A stretch of 64,000 nt of DNA. Source: an uncultured Clostridia bacterium. Lineage in GTDB: Bacteria > Bacillota > Clostridia > Oscillospirales > Oscillospiraceae. The stretch is from NCBI GenBank assembly GCA_946411835.1, contig CAMKFK010000002.1, forward strand, positions 1-64,000, written 5' to 3'. The notes beneath the pieces were generated by a model that was not told the origin of the DNA, searched no databases, and saw nothing but the letters and a program-made list of their open reading frames with translations. The position numbers were made by a program, and so were the translations under genes. The number at the start of each line of letters is the position of its first letter. The stretch's first letter is position 1. Positions 9,269-18,905 of the stretch are shown here, piece after piece.

Positions 9269-10825
9269 ACGCGACTATCCGACCTCCTTTCACACCTGAC
9301 GACCTATACGCTCCGCGCCGACGGCGACACGGAGATCACGCACCTGACGGACGATTCCCGCGCGGCGCGTCCGGGCAGCCTGTTCGCCGCAGTCCCCCGC
9401 GTGCGGGAGGACGGCGCGCGCTACCTGGCCGACGCGCTCGCGCGCGGCGCGGTCTGCGCCCTGTGCGAGACGGCGCCCGACGCGGAAATCCCCCATGTGC
9501 TCGTGCCGGACTGCCGCCTTGCGCTCGCGCAGCTCGCATCGGCGTGGTACGGCGAGCCCGCCAAACGCCTGACGATGATCGGCGTCACGGGCACCAACGG
9601 CAAGACCACCACTGCCGCGCTCATCGCGCAGCTGCTGGAGCGGACGCTGCGCGCGCGGGTCGGCGTGCTGGGCACGGTGGAGAACCGCGTCGGCGACGCG
9701 ATCCTGCCCGCCGAACGCACGACGCCGGGACCGCTGGCGCTCCACGCGCTGCTGCGGCGGATGGTGGACGCGGGCTGCACCCACGCGGTGATGGAGGTGT
9801 CCTCCCACGCGCTGGTGCAGCGGCGCACGGCGGGACTCACCTTCGACGCGGCGGTGTTCACCAACCTGACGCAGGACCATCTCGACTACCACGGCACCAT
9901 GGAGCGATATTGCGACGCCAAGGCGCTGCTGTTCCGCCAATGCCGCGCCGCCGCCGTCAACGGGGACAGCCGCTGGGCGGAGCGCGTTCTCGCGGGCGCG
10001 GACTGCCCGCGCCTGCTGTACGGGCAGAACCTGAGCAACGACCTCGTGGGCTGGCAGCCGCGCTATTTCGGCGACCGCGTGTGCTTCACCGTCTCCGACG
10101 AGGAGGCGCACTATGCCGCCGAGCTGCACATCCCCGGCGAGTTTTCGCTCTACAACGGGCTCGCCGCGCTCGCGGCGGTCCGTCTGCTGGGCGTCCCTCT
10201 TGCCGACGCGGTGCGGGCGCTGGGACAGTGCCACGGTGTGCGCGGGCGCTGCGAGGTCGTGCCGACGGACACGGATTACACCGTGCTTATCGACTACGCC
10301 CACACGCCGGACGGACTGAAGAACATCCTCGAGGCGGTGTGCGGCTTTGCGGAGAACCGAGTGCTGCTGGTTTTCGGCTGCGGCGGCGACCGCGACCGCA
10401 CCAAGCGCGCCCGCATGGGGCGCATCGCCTCGGCGCTCGCGGACCTTGCCGTGCTCACCAGCGACAACCCGCGCACCGAATCCTCCTATGCCATCCTGCA
10501 CGACGTGCTTGCCGGAATGCGGGGCAGCGCCACACCCTTTGCCGTCCTCGAAAACCGGCGCGAGGCGATTGCCTACGCCCTGAACCACGCCGGACGCGGC
10601 GATGTCGTCCTGCTCGCGGGGAAGGGACACGAGACCGTCCAGCTCGTCGGGACGGACGCCGAACCGCTCGACGAGCGGGAGGTCGTAAAAAAACACCTTG
10701 AACAAAGGAGAAACCATCATGCTGACAGCGCTTTCTGCTCTTTTGGGCTTTTGGATCACGGTGCTTGCGGGGCGGTTTCTGATCCCGTGGCTGCGCCGCC
10801 TGAAGGCGGGGCAGGAGATTCGTGA
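9269..10825 (+). CDS. murE: UDP-N-acetylmuramoyl-tripeptide synthetase (MurE); N-terminus begins at a non-canonical ACG
   Basis: GVTGTNGKTTTAALIAQLL ATP motif; reading frame is open and MurE-like from TRLSDLLSHLTTYTLRADGDTEITHLTDDSR upstream of ORF-track start 9401; see findings for start and 3' end. Confidence 0.88.
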   Translation, partial: TRLSDLLSHLTTYTLRADGDTEITHLTDDSRAARPGSLFAAVPRVREDGARYLADALARGAVCALCETAPDAEIPHVLVPDCRLALAQLASAWYGEPAKRLTMIGVTGTNGKTTTAALIAQLLERTLRARVGVLGTVENRVGDAILPAERTTPGPLALHALLRRMVDAGCTHAVMEVSSHALVQRRTAGLTFDAAVFTNLTQDHLDYHGTMERYCDAKALLFRQCRAAAVNGDSRWAERVLAGADCPRLLYGQNLSNDLVGWQPRYFGDRVCFTVSDEEAHYAAELHIPGEFSLYNGLAALAAVRLLGVPLADAVRALGQCHGVRGRCEVVPTDTDYTVLIDYAHTPDGLKNILEAVCGFAENRVLLVFGCGGDRDRTKRARMGRIASALADLAVLTSDNPRTESSYAILHDVLAGMRGSATPFAVLENRREAIAYALNHAGRGDVVLLAGKGHETVQLVGTDAEPLDEREVVKKHLEQRRNHHADSAFCSFGLLDHGACGAVSDPVAAPPEGGAGDS

Positions 10826-11708
10826 GGACGGCCCGACCTGGCACAATGCCAAGGCGGGCACGCCGACCATGGGCGGGCTGATGTTCATCCTCGGCATCTT
10901 CGTCACCATTGTGATCGCGGGCTGGAGCGCCATGCGTCACGGCGACCTGCGCCACTTTTACATCTTCGGCTTTGCCGCCATCTTCGGCTTCATCGGCTTT
11001 CTGGACGACTTTGAAAAGGTCGTCCACCACCGCAACCTCGGGCTGACGGCGGCGCAGAAATTCGTCCTTCAGCTCGTTGCGGCGGTGGCGTTCCTCTCGC
11101 TCATGCGCTATGAGGGGCTGCTGACGCCGAACCTGTACATCCCGTTCGCGCAGACGCATCTGGTCATGAGCTGGCCGGTGTATCTGATCTTCGCCGCCTT
11201 TGTCATTGTCGGCACCGTCAATGCCGTCAACATCACTGACGGCATTGACGGTCTGGCGGCAAGCGTGACGGTGCCGGTGGGCGTGTTTTTTGCCGCCGTT
11301 GCGGCGTGGTGGCCGGGCCTCGAGCAGCTCGGCGTCTACTGCGGCGCGCTGGTGGGCGGGCTGCTGGGCTTCCTGGTCTACAACTTCCACCCCGCCAAGG
11401 TCTTCATGGGCGACACGGGCTCGCTCTTCCTCGGCGGCACGGTGGCGGCGCTGGCGTTTGCCTACGACATGCCGCTCATCCTCGTCCTCGTGGGCTTCGT
11501 TTACATCTGCGAGACAATGTCCGATATTTTGCAGGTGGGGTATTTTAAGCTGACCCATGGCAAGCGCCTGTTCAAGATGGCGCCGCTGCACCACCATTTT
11601 GAGCTGTGCGGCTGGAGCGAGGTCAAGCTCGTCGCCGTGTTCACGGCCGTCAGCGCGCTGGGCTGCCTGCTCGCCGCGCTGGGCGTGATGGACCGCTATC
11701 ATTTCTGA
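10719..11708 (+). CDS. mraY: phospho-N-acetylmuramoyl-pentapeptide-transferase
   Basis: GTPTMGGLMFI, NITDGIDGLA, FMGDTGSL, HHHFEL motifs. Confidence 0.96.
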   Translation: MLTALSALLGFWITVLAGRFLIPWLRRLKAGQEIREDGPTWHNAKAGTPTMGGLMFILGIFVTIVIAGWSAMRHGDLRHFYIFGFAAIFGFIGFLDDFEKVVHHRNLGLTAAQKFVLQLVAAVAFLSLMRYEGLLTPNLYIPFAQTHLVMSWPVYLIFAAFVIVGTVNAVNITDGIDGLAASVTVPVGVFFAAVAAWWPGLEQLGVYCGALVGGLLGFLVYNFHPAKVFMGDTGSLFLGGTVAALAFAYDMPLILVLVGFVYICETMSDILQVGYFKLTHGKRLFKMAPLHHHFELCGWSEVKLVAVFTAVSALGCLLAALGVMDRYHF

Positions 11709-11788
11709 CGGAAAACAGAAACCATCCGGTCAACGCACTTTTTTCAGACAGGGCTTGAGACCGGAAACCCCGAGGGAGGAATCACGGT

Positions 11789-12979
11789 TTGACCAGAGAA
11801 GAAAAAGAACTGCGGCGGCAGCAGCGCGAGCGGCAGCGGCAGGTGGAAATGGCGGCGCGGGAGGCGGGACGCGGTCCGCTGGACGTTCCGTTTCTCATGC
11901 TGACGCTGATGCTCACCGGCATCGGGCTCATCATGCTGTTCTCCGCCAGCTTTCCGATGGCGTACTATGCGGGCGAGAGCCCCGCGTACTATCTGATCCG
12001 GCAGGGCGTCTTCGCCGTCATGGGCGTCGCCGCCATGCTCGCCGTCGGGCGCATCAACTATGAGCGCTACCGCGTGCTGGGCAAGTACATCCTCGCCATC
12101 TCGATCATCATGCTGGTGCTGGTGCTGATTCCCGGCGTCGGCATCACCCGCAACAACGCCACGCGCTGGCTTGGCTTCGGCGAGCTGTTCACCTTTCAGC
12201 CGTCGGAGATCGCGAAGGTCGGCGTCATCCTGTACTTTGCCGACAGCATCTCCAAAAAGAAGGAGCGGATGCACACCCTGAAGTACGGCGTCCTGCCCTA
12301 TGGGATTCTTCTGGCGGTGATTGCGGTCCTCATGGCAAAGGAGCCGCACCTGTCCGGTATGGTGCTGATCCTGGGCATCGGCGCGGTGATGATGTTCGTC
12401 GGCGGCAATGACCTGGTCTGGATCGGCGCGGGCGGCGGTCTCGCGGGACTGGGCGTCTGGGCGTACCTGACCGGCAAGATCAGCTACAACTCCTCGCGCA
12501 TTGCCATCTGGCAGAACCCGCTCAGCGACGATGTGGAGCTGATGCGCGGCGCGGGCTATCAGATTCGTCAGAGCCTGCTTGCCATCGGGTCCGGCGGTCT
12601 GCTGGGCGTCGGGCTGGGAAAGAGCCGGCAGAAGTTCATGTATCTGCCCGAGCGTCACAACGACTTCATTTTCGCCATCATCTGCGAGGAGCTGGGACTC
12701 ATCGGCGCGACGCTCATCATGGCGATTTTCGCCCTGCTCATCATTCGCGGCTATTGGATCGCCCTCCACGCGCGCGACCGCTTCGGCGCGCTGCTCGCCG
12801 TCGGTGTGACGACGCAGGTGGCGCTGCAGGTGTTTCTCAACATCGCGGTAGTGACGAACCTGATCCCAAACACCGGCATTTCCCTTCCGCTTTTCAGCTA
12901 TGGCGGCACCGCGTTGGTCATCCAGCTCGCCGAAATGGGCCTGGTGCTCAGCGTATCGCGGCAGATGCCGCCGTCCTGA
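11789..12979 (+). CDS. ftsW: FtsW/RodA/SpoVE family peptidoglycan glycosyltransferase
   Basis: multi-TM; FQPSEIAK, LPERHNDFIFAIICEELG, PLFSYGGTALV; TTG start. Confidence 0.92.
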   Translation: MTREEKELRRQQRERQRQVEMAAREAGRGPLDVPFLMLTLMLTGIGLIMLFSASFPMAYYAGESPAYYLIRQGVFAVMGVAAMLAVGRINYERYRVLGKYILAISIIMLVLVLIPGVGITRNNATRWLGFGELFTFQPSEIAKVGVILYFADSISKKKERMHTLKYGVLPYGILLAVIAVLMAKEPHLSGMVLILGIGAVMMFVGGNDLVWIGAGGGLAGLGVWAYLTGKISYNSSRIAIWQNPLSDDVELMRGAGYQIRQSLLAIGSGGLLGVGLGKSRQKFMYLPERHNDFIFAIICEELGLIGATLIMAIFALLIIRGYWIALHARDRFGALLAVGVTTQVALQVFLNIAVVTNLIPNTGISLPLFSYGGTALVIQLAEMGLVLSVSRQMPPS

Positions 12980-12993
12980 TCTGAGGTTTTTGC

Positions 12994-14115
12994 ATGAAAG
13001 TAATTTTTACCTGCGGCGGGACGGCGGGTCATGTCAATCCGGCGCTGGCGCTGGCGGGCTATCTGCGCGAACGTCACCCGGGCGCGGAGATTTTGTTCGT
13101 CGGGGCGGAACGCGGTCTGGAGCGCGATTTGATCGCGCACACGGACTACCCGTTCCGCACGGTGAACATCTCGTCCTTCCACCGCTCCCTTCGTCCGAAG
13201 GAGCTCCGCCACAACCTCGTCTCCGTGCGCAACCTGCTGCGCGCGAAGCGGGAGGCGGACGCCATTCTCGACATGTTCCGCCCGGACCTCATTGTCGGCA
13301 CCGGCGGCTACGCCAGCTACCCCATCGTGCGCTACGGCGCGAAGCGGGGCATACCGACGGCGGTACACGAGTCGAACATCGTGCCGGGGCTGACCACGCG
13401 CAGGCTCGAACCCTACGCCGACCGCATTCTCGTCGGCTTTGAGGATTGCCGGCAGCACTATCGGCGCCCGGACAAGGTGGTCGTCACGGGGACCCCGGTG
13501 CGCGGCGACTTTTTCACGCAGACGAAGCGCGAGGCAAAGCAAAAGCTGGGCGTGGACGACGGTCGTCCGCTCATCGTCTCGTTCTGGGGCAGCCTCGGCG
13601 CGGGGAGGATGAACCGCATGATGGCGGAGTTTCTCTCCCTCGAGGCGCCGCATGAGCCCTTCCACCACATCCACGCCGTCGGAGCGCTTTCGTGGGAGGG
13701 GATGCAGACGGAGCTGGCGGCGCGCGGCGTGTCGCTTGCCGCGCACCCGAGTCTCGACGTGCGGGAGTACATCTACAACATGGCGGACGTGATGCGCGCC
13801 GCCGACCTTGTGCTCTCCCGCGCGGGCGCGTCCACCCTCGCGGAGCTGACCGCTCTCGGCGTGCCCGCGATTCTCGTGCCCTCGCCCAACGTGACCAACC
13901 ACCATCAGGAGAAGAACGCGGGTCTTCTCGGCGACCATGGCGCGGCGCTGGTGCTTCCGGAGGAGGGCTTGGACGGCAAGCGCCTGTTCACGGCGGCGTC
14001 CGGCATCCTGCGGGACGAAGCAAAGCGCGCGCAGATGGCAAAAAATATGGCGTCCCTCGGTGTGAGAGACGCCACGGAGCGGATTTACGAAACGGTTATG
14101 CTGCTACTTCGATAA
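12994..14115 (+). CDS. murG: UDP-N-acetylglucosamine--LPS/undecaprenol N-acetylglucosamine transferase
   Basis: TCGGTAGHVNPALALAGYL; GTGGYASYPIV; SRAGASTLAELTALG. Confidence 0.95.
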   Translation: MKVIFTCGGTAGHVNPALALAGYLRERHPGAEILFVGAERGLERDLIAHTDYPFRTVNISSFHRSLRPKELRHNLVSVRNLLRAKREADAILDMFRPDLIVGTGGYASYPIVRYGAKRGIPTAVHESNIVPGLTTRRLEPYADRILVGFEDCRQHYRRPDKVVVTGTPVRGDFFTQTKREAKQKLGVDDGRPLIVSFWGSLGAGRMNRMMAEFLSLEAPHEPFHHIHAVGALSWEGMQTELAARGVSLAAHPSLDVREYIYNMADVMRAADLVLSRAGASTLAELTALGVPAILVPSPNVTNHHQEKNAGLLGDHGAALVLPEEGLDGKRLFTAASGILRDEAKRAQMAKNMASLGVRDATERIYETVMLLLR

Positions 14116-14148
14116 AGTGAAATCCATATAGACCGGGTTGTGGTCGCT

Positions 14149-15234
14149 CTAGCGGAAGCCGGTGTCGATGACCGCCGCTTTGCCGACCGTTATATTTGGG
14201 GAGACGAGGAAACCGTCCACCGTCACAACGTACTGTCCCGCGCGGTACGGCCCGTCCGCGTTGCGGCAGGACGGCACGGGGTTTGCCTCGTCCAGCGGCG
14301 CGGCGAGCCGGATGTCCACGCCGTCAAAGGTCCCCGGCGGGATGGGCTGCGCCCAGGTGTATTCCTTGTCGCTTGCGCCGAAATAGGCGAAGGAGTCGCC
14401 CAGCAGATCCTTGTTGAAGTCCCCGCCCGCGACGCACCAGTTGCCCGCCTCATACTCCGACTGCATATCCTCCAGCAGCATCCGCAGCTGTTCGGCGGCG
14501 ATTGTTCCGTCCGAGGTGTAGGCGGAGAGGTGCAGGTTGTAGAGCGCCAGCTCCCCGCCGCCGCTGACCGGGATGCGGCTGACGCTGTAGCAGCGGTCGA
14601 GATCGAGGAATTTGGTGAAGCCCGTCTCGATGGGCAGGCTGCGCCGCAGGGCGGACGTGATCGGGAAGGCCGAGACCGTCAGAATGCCCGACTGGTTCGC
14701 GCCGTGCGGCTGCGTCAGCGGGTACATGAGATAAGGGCTGTCGTAGTTCTGGGCGAAGTCGTGATAGAGGGCTTTTCCGGCAAAATGGCTTGTCAGGACA
14801 TCCCGGATGACCAGGGTCTCGTCCATGTGCCAGCTGCGGGTGCCGTCCGTATCGACCTCCTGGATCAGCATGAGGTCGGGCGCGCAATCCGCCAGAGCGC
14901 CGATTGCGCCGCGCACGTTTTCCGTCACCGCCTCGGGGCTGCGGGCGCGGCTCTCCGTGCCGCCGTCCATAAAGAAGCCGTAATCGTCGCTGTACGCGCC
15001 GAAGCCGATGTTGCAGGACACAATCCGGTATTGCGCTCCGACGGTGGGCGGGCTGCCGGGGGAATCGCTTTGGTCGAGCAGGATACCGCCCTTATAGAGC
15101 ACGTTGACCGCCAGCGCCTGATTGTCCGGCAGACGACTGTAGCTCAGGAACACGTAGGCAAGATAGCCGCCCGCAGCCAAAAGCAGGGCCAGCGCGACGC
15201 AGACGGTAAGCCTGAGAGCTTTTTTGAATTTCAT
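14149..15234 (-). CDS. endonuclease/exonuclease/phosphatase (EEP) family protein, truncated by amber codon before SDHNP motif
   Basis: N-terminal signal/TM; EVDTDGTRSWH, LYNLHLSAYTSDG, GGDFNKDLLGDS; frame after TAG reads SDHNPVYMDFTLSK*. Confidence 0.85.
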   Translation of the reverse strand: MKFKKALRLTVCVALALLLAAGGYLAYVFLSYSRLPDNQALAVNVLYKGGILLDQSDSPGSPPTVGAQYRIVSCNIGFGAYSDDYGFFMDGGTESRARSPEAVTENVRGAIGALADCAPDLMLIQEVDTDGTRSWHMDETLVIRDVLTSHFAGKALYHDFAQNYDSPYLMYPLTQPHGANQSGILTVSAFPITSALRRSLPIETGFTKFLDLDRCYSVSRIPVSGGGELALYNLHLSAYTSDGTIAAEQLRMLLEDMQSEYEAGNWCVAGGDFNKDLLGDSFAYFGASDKEYTWAQPIPPGTFDGVDIRLAAPLDEANPVPSCRNADGPYRAGQYVVTVDGFLVSPNITVGKAAVIDTGFR

Positions 15235-15351
15235 AAGGGTCACCTCTTTTTGGAAAGGATGCTTTTATTCTGCCATACCGGACAAAAAAATGCAAGCACA
15301 TCCCGCCTCCCGCGCATACTATGGTCTAGTTTGGTATGTGGAGGAGACGAG

Positions 15352-16605
15352 ATGCAGGAGCTGTTCGTCGAAGGCGGAAGACGCCTTTGCGGTGAACTGA
15401 CGATACAGGGCAGCAAAAACGGCGTGCTGCCGGTGCTGGCGGCGACCATCGTGTGCGCGGGGGAGTGCCGCGTGGAGAACTGTCCGCGCCTGCGGGACGT
15501 GGACGCCTCAATTGCGATTTTGCGCCATCTGGGCTGCTGTACCCGTTGGGAGGGCGACGCGCTGGTGGTGGACACGACGCATATGGACCGTGCGGAGGTG
15601 CCGGACGCGCTGATGCGCGAGATGCGCTCGTCGGTCATCTTTCTCGGCGCGATCCTCGCGCGGCAGGGGGAGGCGGCGCTGTCCTATCCCGGCGGCTGCG
15701 AGCTCGGGCCGCGTCCCATCGACGTGCACCTTGCGGCGCTGCGCGCGCTGGGCGCGGAGATCGAGGAGCGCGGCGGAACGCTGCGCTGCCGCTCAAAGGT
15801 ACTTACGGCGGCGGAGCTGGTCCTTCCCCTGCCCAGCGTCGGCGCGACCGAGAACGCCATCCTCGCCGCCTGCGGCGCGGCGGGGACGACGGTCATCTAC
15901 AACGCCGCGCGCGAGCCGGAAATCGCGGAGCTGCAGGCATTCCTCAACGCCATGGGCGCGCAGGTGCGCGGCGCGGGCGGCTCCATCGTCACCGTGACGG
16001 GCGCCGCCGCGCTCCACGGCGGGACGCACCGCGTCAGCGCCGACCGCATTGTGGAGGCGACTTACCTCTGCGCGGCGGCGGGCTGCGGCGGGGACGTGCG
16101 CCTGCGCGGCGTGGACTGCCGCGAGCTGTCCACCGTGACGGCGGCGCTCGCCGAGGCGGGCTGCACGGTCGAGAGCGAGGGCGAGTGGATCGCGTTGCGA
16201 AGCAGCGGCGCGCTGCGCGCCGTCCGCCCGATCCGCACCGCACCCTACCCGGGCTTCCCCACGGACGCGCAGCCCGCGCTGATGGCGGCGCTGCTGCGGA
16301 GCGCGGGCAGCACGGTCTTTGTCGAGAACATCTTTGAAAACCGCTTCCGCCATGTCGATGAGCTCGCCCGCCTGGGCGCGGACGTGCGCGTGGCGGGACG
16401 GGTCGCCGTGGTCAGCGGCGTCGCGGCGCTCCGCGGCGCCGGCGTCAAGTGCACCGACCTGCGGGGCGGCGCGGCACTGGTGCTGGCGGGCCTGCAGGCG
16501 GAGGGCGTCACGCGGGTGTCGCTGCTCGAGCACATTGATCGCGGCTATGAACGCATGGAGCAGGATCTGACTACACTGGGCGCGTCCATTGAGCGGCGCG
16601 CGTGA
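15352..16605 (+). CDS. murA: UDP-N-acetylglucosamine 1-carboxyvinyltransferase
   Basis: LTIQGSKNGVLPVLAA; PGGCELGPRPID (catalytic Cys); 418 codons including stop. Confidence 0.94.
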   Translation: MQELFVEGGRRLCGELTIQGSKNGVLPVLAATIVCAGECRVENCPRLRDVDASIAILRHLGCCTRWEGDALVVDTTHMDRAEVPDALMREMRSSVIFLGAILARQGEAALSYPGGCELGPRPIDVHLAALRALGAEIEERGGTLRCRSKVLTAAELVLPLPSVGATENAILAACGAAGTTVIYNAAREPEIAELQAFLNAMGAQVRGAGGSIVTVTGAAALHGGTHRVSADRIVEATYLCAAAGCGGDVRLRGVDCRELSTVTAALAEAGCTVESEGEWIALRSSGALRAVRPIRTAPYPGFPTDAQPALMAALLRSAGSTVFVENIFENRFRHVDELARLGADVRVAGRVAVVSGVAALRGAGVKCTDLRGGAALVLAGLQAEGVTRVSLLEHIDRGYERMEQDLTTLGASIERRA

Positions 16606-16610
16606 GGGAA

Positions 16611-17369
16611 ATGACAATGGAGAGAAAGAAAAGCAGTCGGAGACGCAGACGCGGCAGGCTTTCATTTTTGTGGAAGCCTCTGTGCGTCGTGGTTGCGACG
16701 GCGGCAATGCTTGTGGCGGTCACGTTCTTTTTCCGCGTAAATCACATCGAAGTGACGGGCATGTCGCGTTACAGCCGACAGGAGGTGCTCGACGCCTCCG
16801 GGGTGGAGCTGGGAAGGAACCTCTACTTCATCAACAAATTTGAGGTCAAGAAGGCGCTGTTCACCGCCTTGCCCTATGTTGAGGAAATCCGCATCAACCG
16901 GAGGCTGCCCGACACGCTGTGCATCGAGGTGCGCGAGTGTGCGGCGGAGGCTGCGGTTGCGGACGGCGGGGGCTTCTGGCTGCTCAGCGCCAACGGCAAG
17001 CTGCTCGAACGCACGGATACGCCGGACGCGCCCTGCGTCCTGTTTGAGGGTGTGACGCTCACGGAGCCGGTCGTCGCCGAGCAGGCGGACTTCGGGGAGG
17101 AGAGCGCTTACCGCGCCGGCGTCGCCTTCACGCTGCTGCGCGAGGCGGATCGGCGCGGCATGCGCGAGCGCATGGTCAGCCTTGACCTCTCCGACGATAC
17201 GGCGCTGAGACTGAACTACCTCAACCGCTTCACGGTCCGCCTCCCGTGGACGTCGGATGTGGGCTACAAGCTGGATACGCTGGACACGGTGGTCAACTAT
17301 CTGGAAAATAACGAAACCGGCCGCATCGACCTCATGACGGAGGGCAAGGCGAGCTTTATTCCGCAGTAA
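16611..17369 (+). CDS. ftsQ: FtsQ/DivIB-type POTRA division protein
   Basis: basic N-term + TM; RVNHIEVTGMSRYSRQEVLDASGVELGRNLYFIN. Confidence 0.85.
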   Translation: MTMERKKSSRRRRRGRLSFLWKPLCVVVATAAMLVAVTFFFRVNHIEVTGMSRYSRQEVLDASGVELGRNLYFINKFEVKKALFTALPYVEEIRINRRLPDTLCIEVRECAAEAAVADGGGFWLLSANGKLLERTDTPDAPCVLFEGVTLTEPVVAEQADFGEESAYRAGVAFTLLREADRRGMRERMVSLDLSDDTALRLNYLNRFTVRLPWTSDVGYKLDTLDTVVNYLENNETGRIDLMTEGKASFIPQ

Positions 17370-17373
17370 CCGG

Positions 17374-17405
17374 AAATCGGGCGGATGACCTGTCCGCCCG
17401 ATTTC
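17374..17405 (+). terminator. hairpin AATCGGGCGGA..TCCGCCCGATT
   Basis: perfect inverted repeat after ftsQ; weak T-run. Confidence 0.55.
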
Positions 17406-17538
17406 AAAAAGATTTGAAAAAAGATATTGACCGCAGGAATAAACCGTAATACAATATAATGTGATTATTAAAGTGCTTTATCTTGTGGCATGCGTTGCCG
17501 CGATTGCTCAGGGATACAAGACAGTAGGAGGAACCAAT

Positions 17539-18717
17539 ATGGCATTCGGAATGGAAACCGGACAGGAGAGCGTTGTCAAGATCAAGGTCATCGGCGTTGG
17601 CGGCGGCGGAAACAACGTGGTCAACCGCATGGTGCGCTCCGGTGCGACAGGGGTGGATTTCGTCGCGGTCAACACGGACAAGCAGGCGCTTAATATATCG
17701 AGCGCAACCTATAAAATTCAAATCGGCGAAAAGCTGACTCACGGTCAGGGCGCGGGTTCTGACCCCGAGGTTGGCCGCAAGAGCGCGGAGGAGAGCCGCG
17801 CGCAGATTTCCAAGGCGATCGAGGATGCCGATATGGTGTTCATTACCGCCGGCATGGGCGGGGGCACCGGTACAGGCGGCGCGCCCATCGTCGCGGAGAT
17901 TGCGCGCGAGGCGGGCATCCTGACCGTCGGCGTCGTGACGAAGCCGTTCGGCTTCGAGGGGCGCCGCAGGATGCAGCAGGCGGAGAACGGGATCGAGAAC
18001 CTGCGCGATAAGGTGGATTCCCTTGTCATCATTCCGAACGAGCGCCTGAAGTACGCCACCGACCAGAAGGTCACCTTTGCCAACGCCTTCGAGATCGCGG
18101 ACGATGTGCTCAAGCAGGCGGTGCAGAGCATTTCCGACCTGATCCGCAACACGGGCTTCATCAACCTCGACTTTGCGGACGTTTCCGCCGTCATGAAGGA
18201 CGCGGGGCTCGCCCACATGGGCGTCGGCCGCGCCGCCGGCAAGGGCAAGGCGGAGGAGGCGGCGAAGATGGCCATCTCCAGCCCGCTGCTGGAAACCAGC
18301 ATCAACGGCGCCCACGGCGTCCTCATCAACATCGTCGGCTCCACGGACATCGGGCTTGAGGAGGTTGAGCAGGCGGCGTCTCTGGTGCAGGCGGCGGTGC
18401 ATCCCGACGCGAACACCATCTTCGGCGCCGCATTCGACGATACGCTGGACGATGAGATCCGCGTCACCGTCATCGCCACCGGCTTTGAGGATGAGGACGG
18501 GGCTCCCATTGCGCCCAAGACGTCGGTTGCCCAGCAGCCCGCGCCGCCCGCCCCGCAGCAAAGCGCCGCCGAGCCCGCGAAGACGGCGGCGCAGCAGGGC
18601 GCGCAGGCCGCTGCCGAGGCCGTTAAGGCGGAGGAGCCGCCCAAGGCCGCCAAGACCGAGGAGGAAGAGGAGCAGGACCCCTTTGACGCCATTCTCAAGC
18701 TGTTTCAGACACGATAA
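17539..18717 (+). CDS. ftsZ: cell division protein FtsZ
   Basis: [41 protein letters not shown]-terminus. Confidence 0.97.
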   Translation: MAFGMETGQESVVKIKVIGVGGGGNNVVNRMVRSGATGVDFVAVNTDKQALNISSATYKIQIGEKLTHGQGAGSDPEVGRKSAEESRAQISKAIEDADMVFITAGMGGGTGTGGAPIVAEIAREAGILTVGVVTKPFGFEGRRRMQQAENGIENLRDKVDSLVIIPNERLKYATDQKVTFANAFEIADDVLKQAVQSISDLIRNTGFINLDFADVSAVMKDAGLAHMGVGRAAGKGKAEEAAKMAISSPLLETSINGAHGVLINIVGSTDIGLEEVEQAASLVQAAVHPDANTIFGAAFDDTLDDEIRVTVIATGFEDEDGAPIAPKTSVAQQPAPPAPQQSAAEPAKTAAQQGAQAAAEAVKAEEPPKAAKTEEEEEQDPFDAILKLFQTR

Positions 18718-18731
18718 CGGAAATCACTGCC

Positions 18732-18769
18732 GAGCTTCGCAGAAATTGCCTCTGCGAAGCTCTTTTTTT
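18732..18769 (+). terminator. rho-independent terminator after ftsZ
   Basis: GAGCTTCGCAGA-N7-TCTGCGAAGCTC-T7. Confidence 0.88.
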
Positions 18770-18905
18770 GCGCTGCGCCGCCTTTTGACAAATTTTTCCT
18801 GCCAATGCGGTTAAATTTTAGACAGGCTATTTTATGCGCGGCTGCAAACAATGATGCAGTCGCTTTGCAAAAAAATTGACAAGCGGCAAGAAATGGGGGG
18901 ATGAG

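Noticed and set aside
9290-10933. 547-aa minus-strand ORF
   Set aside because: Antisense to murE, no recognisable motifs
14140-15351. N-terminal half of 821-aa ORF 14140..16605 as a MurA fusion
   Set aside because: This part is antisense to the EEP gene; MurA has its own RBS and ATG at 15352
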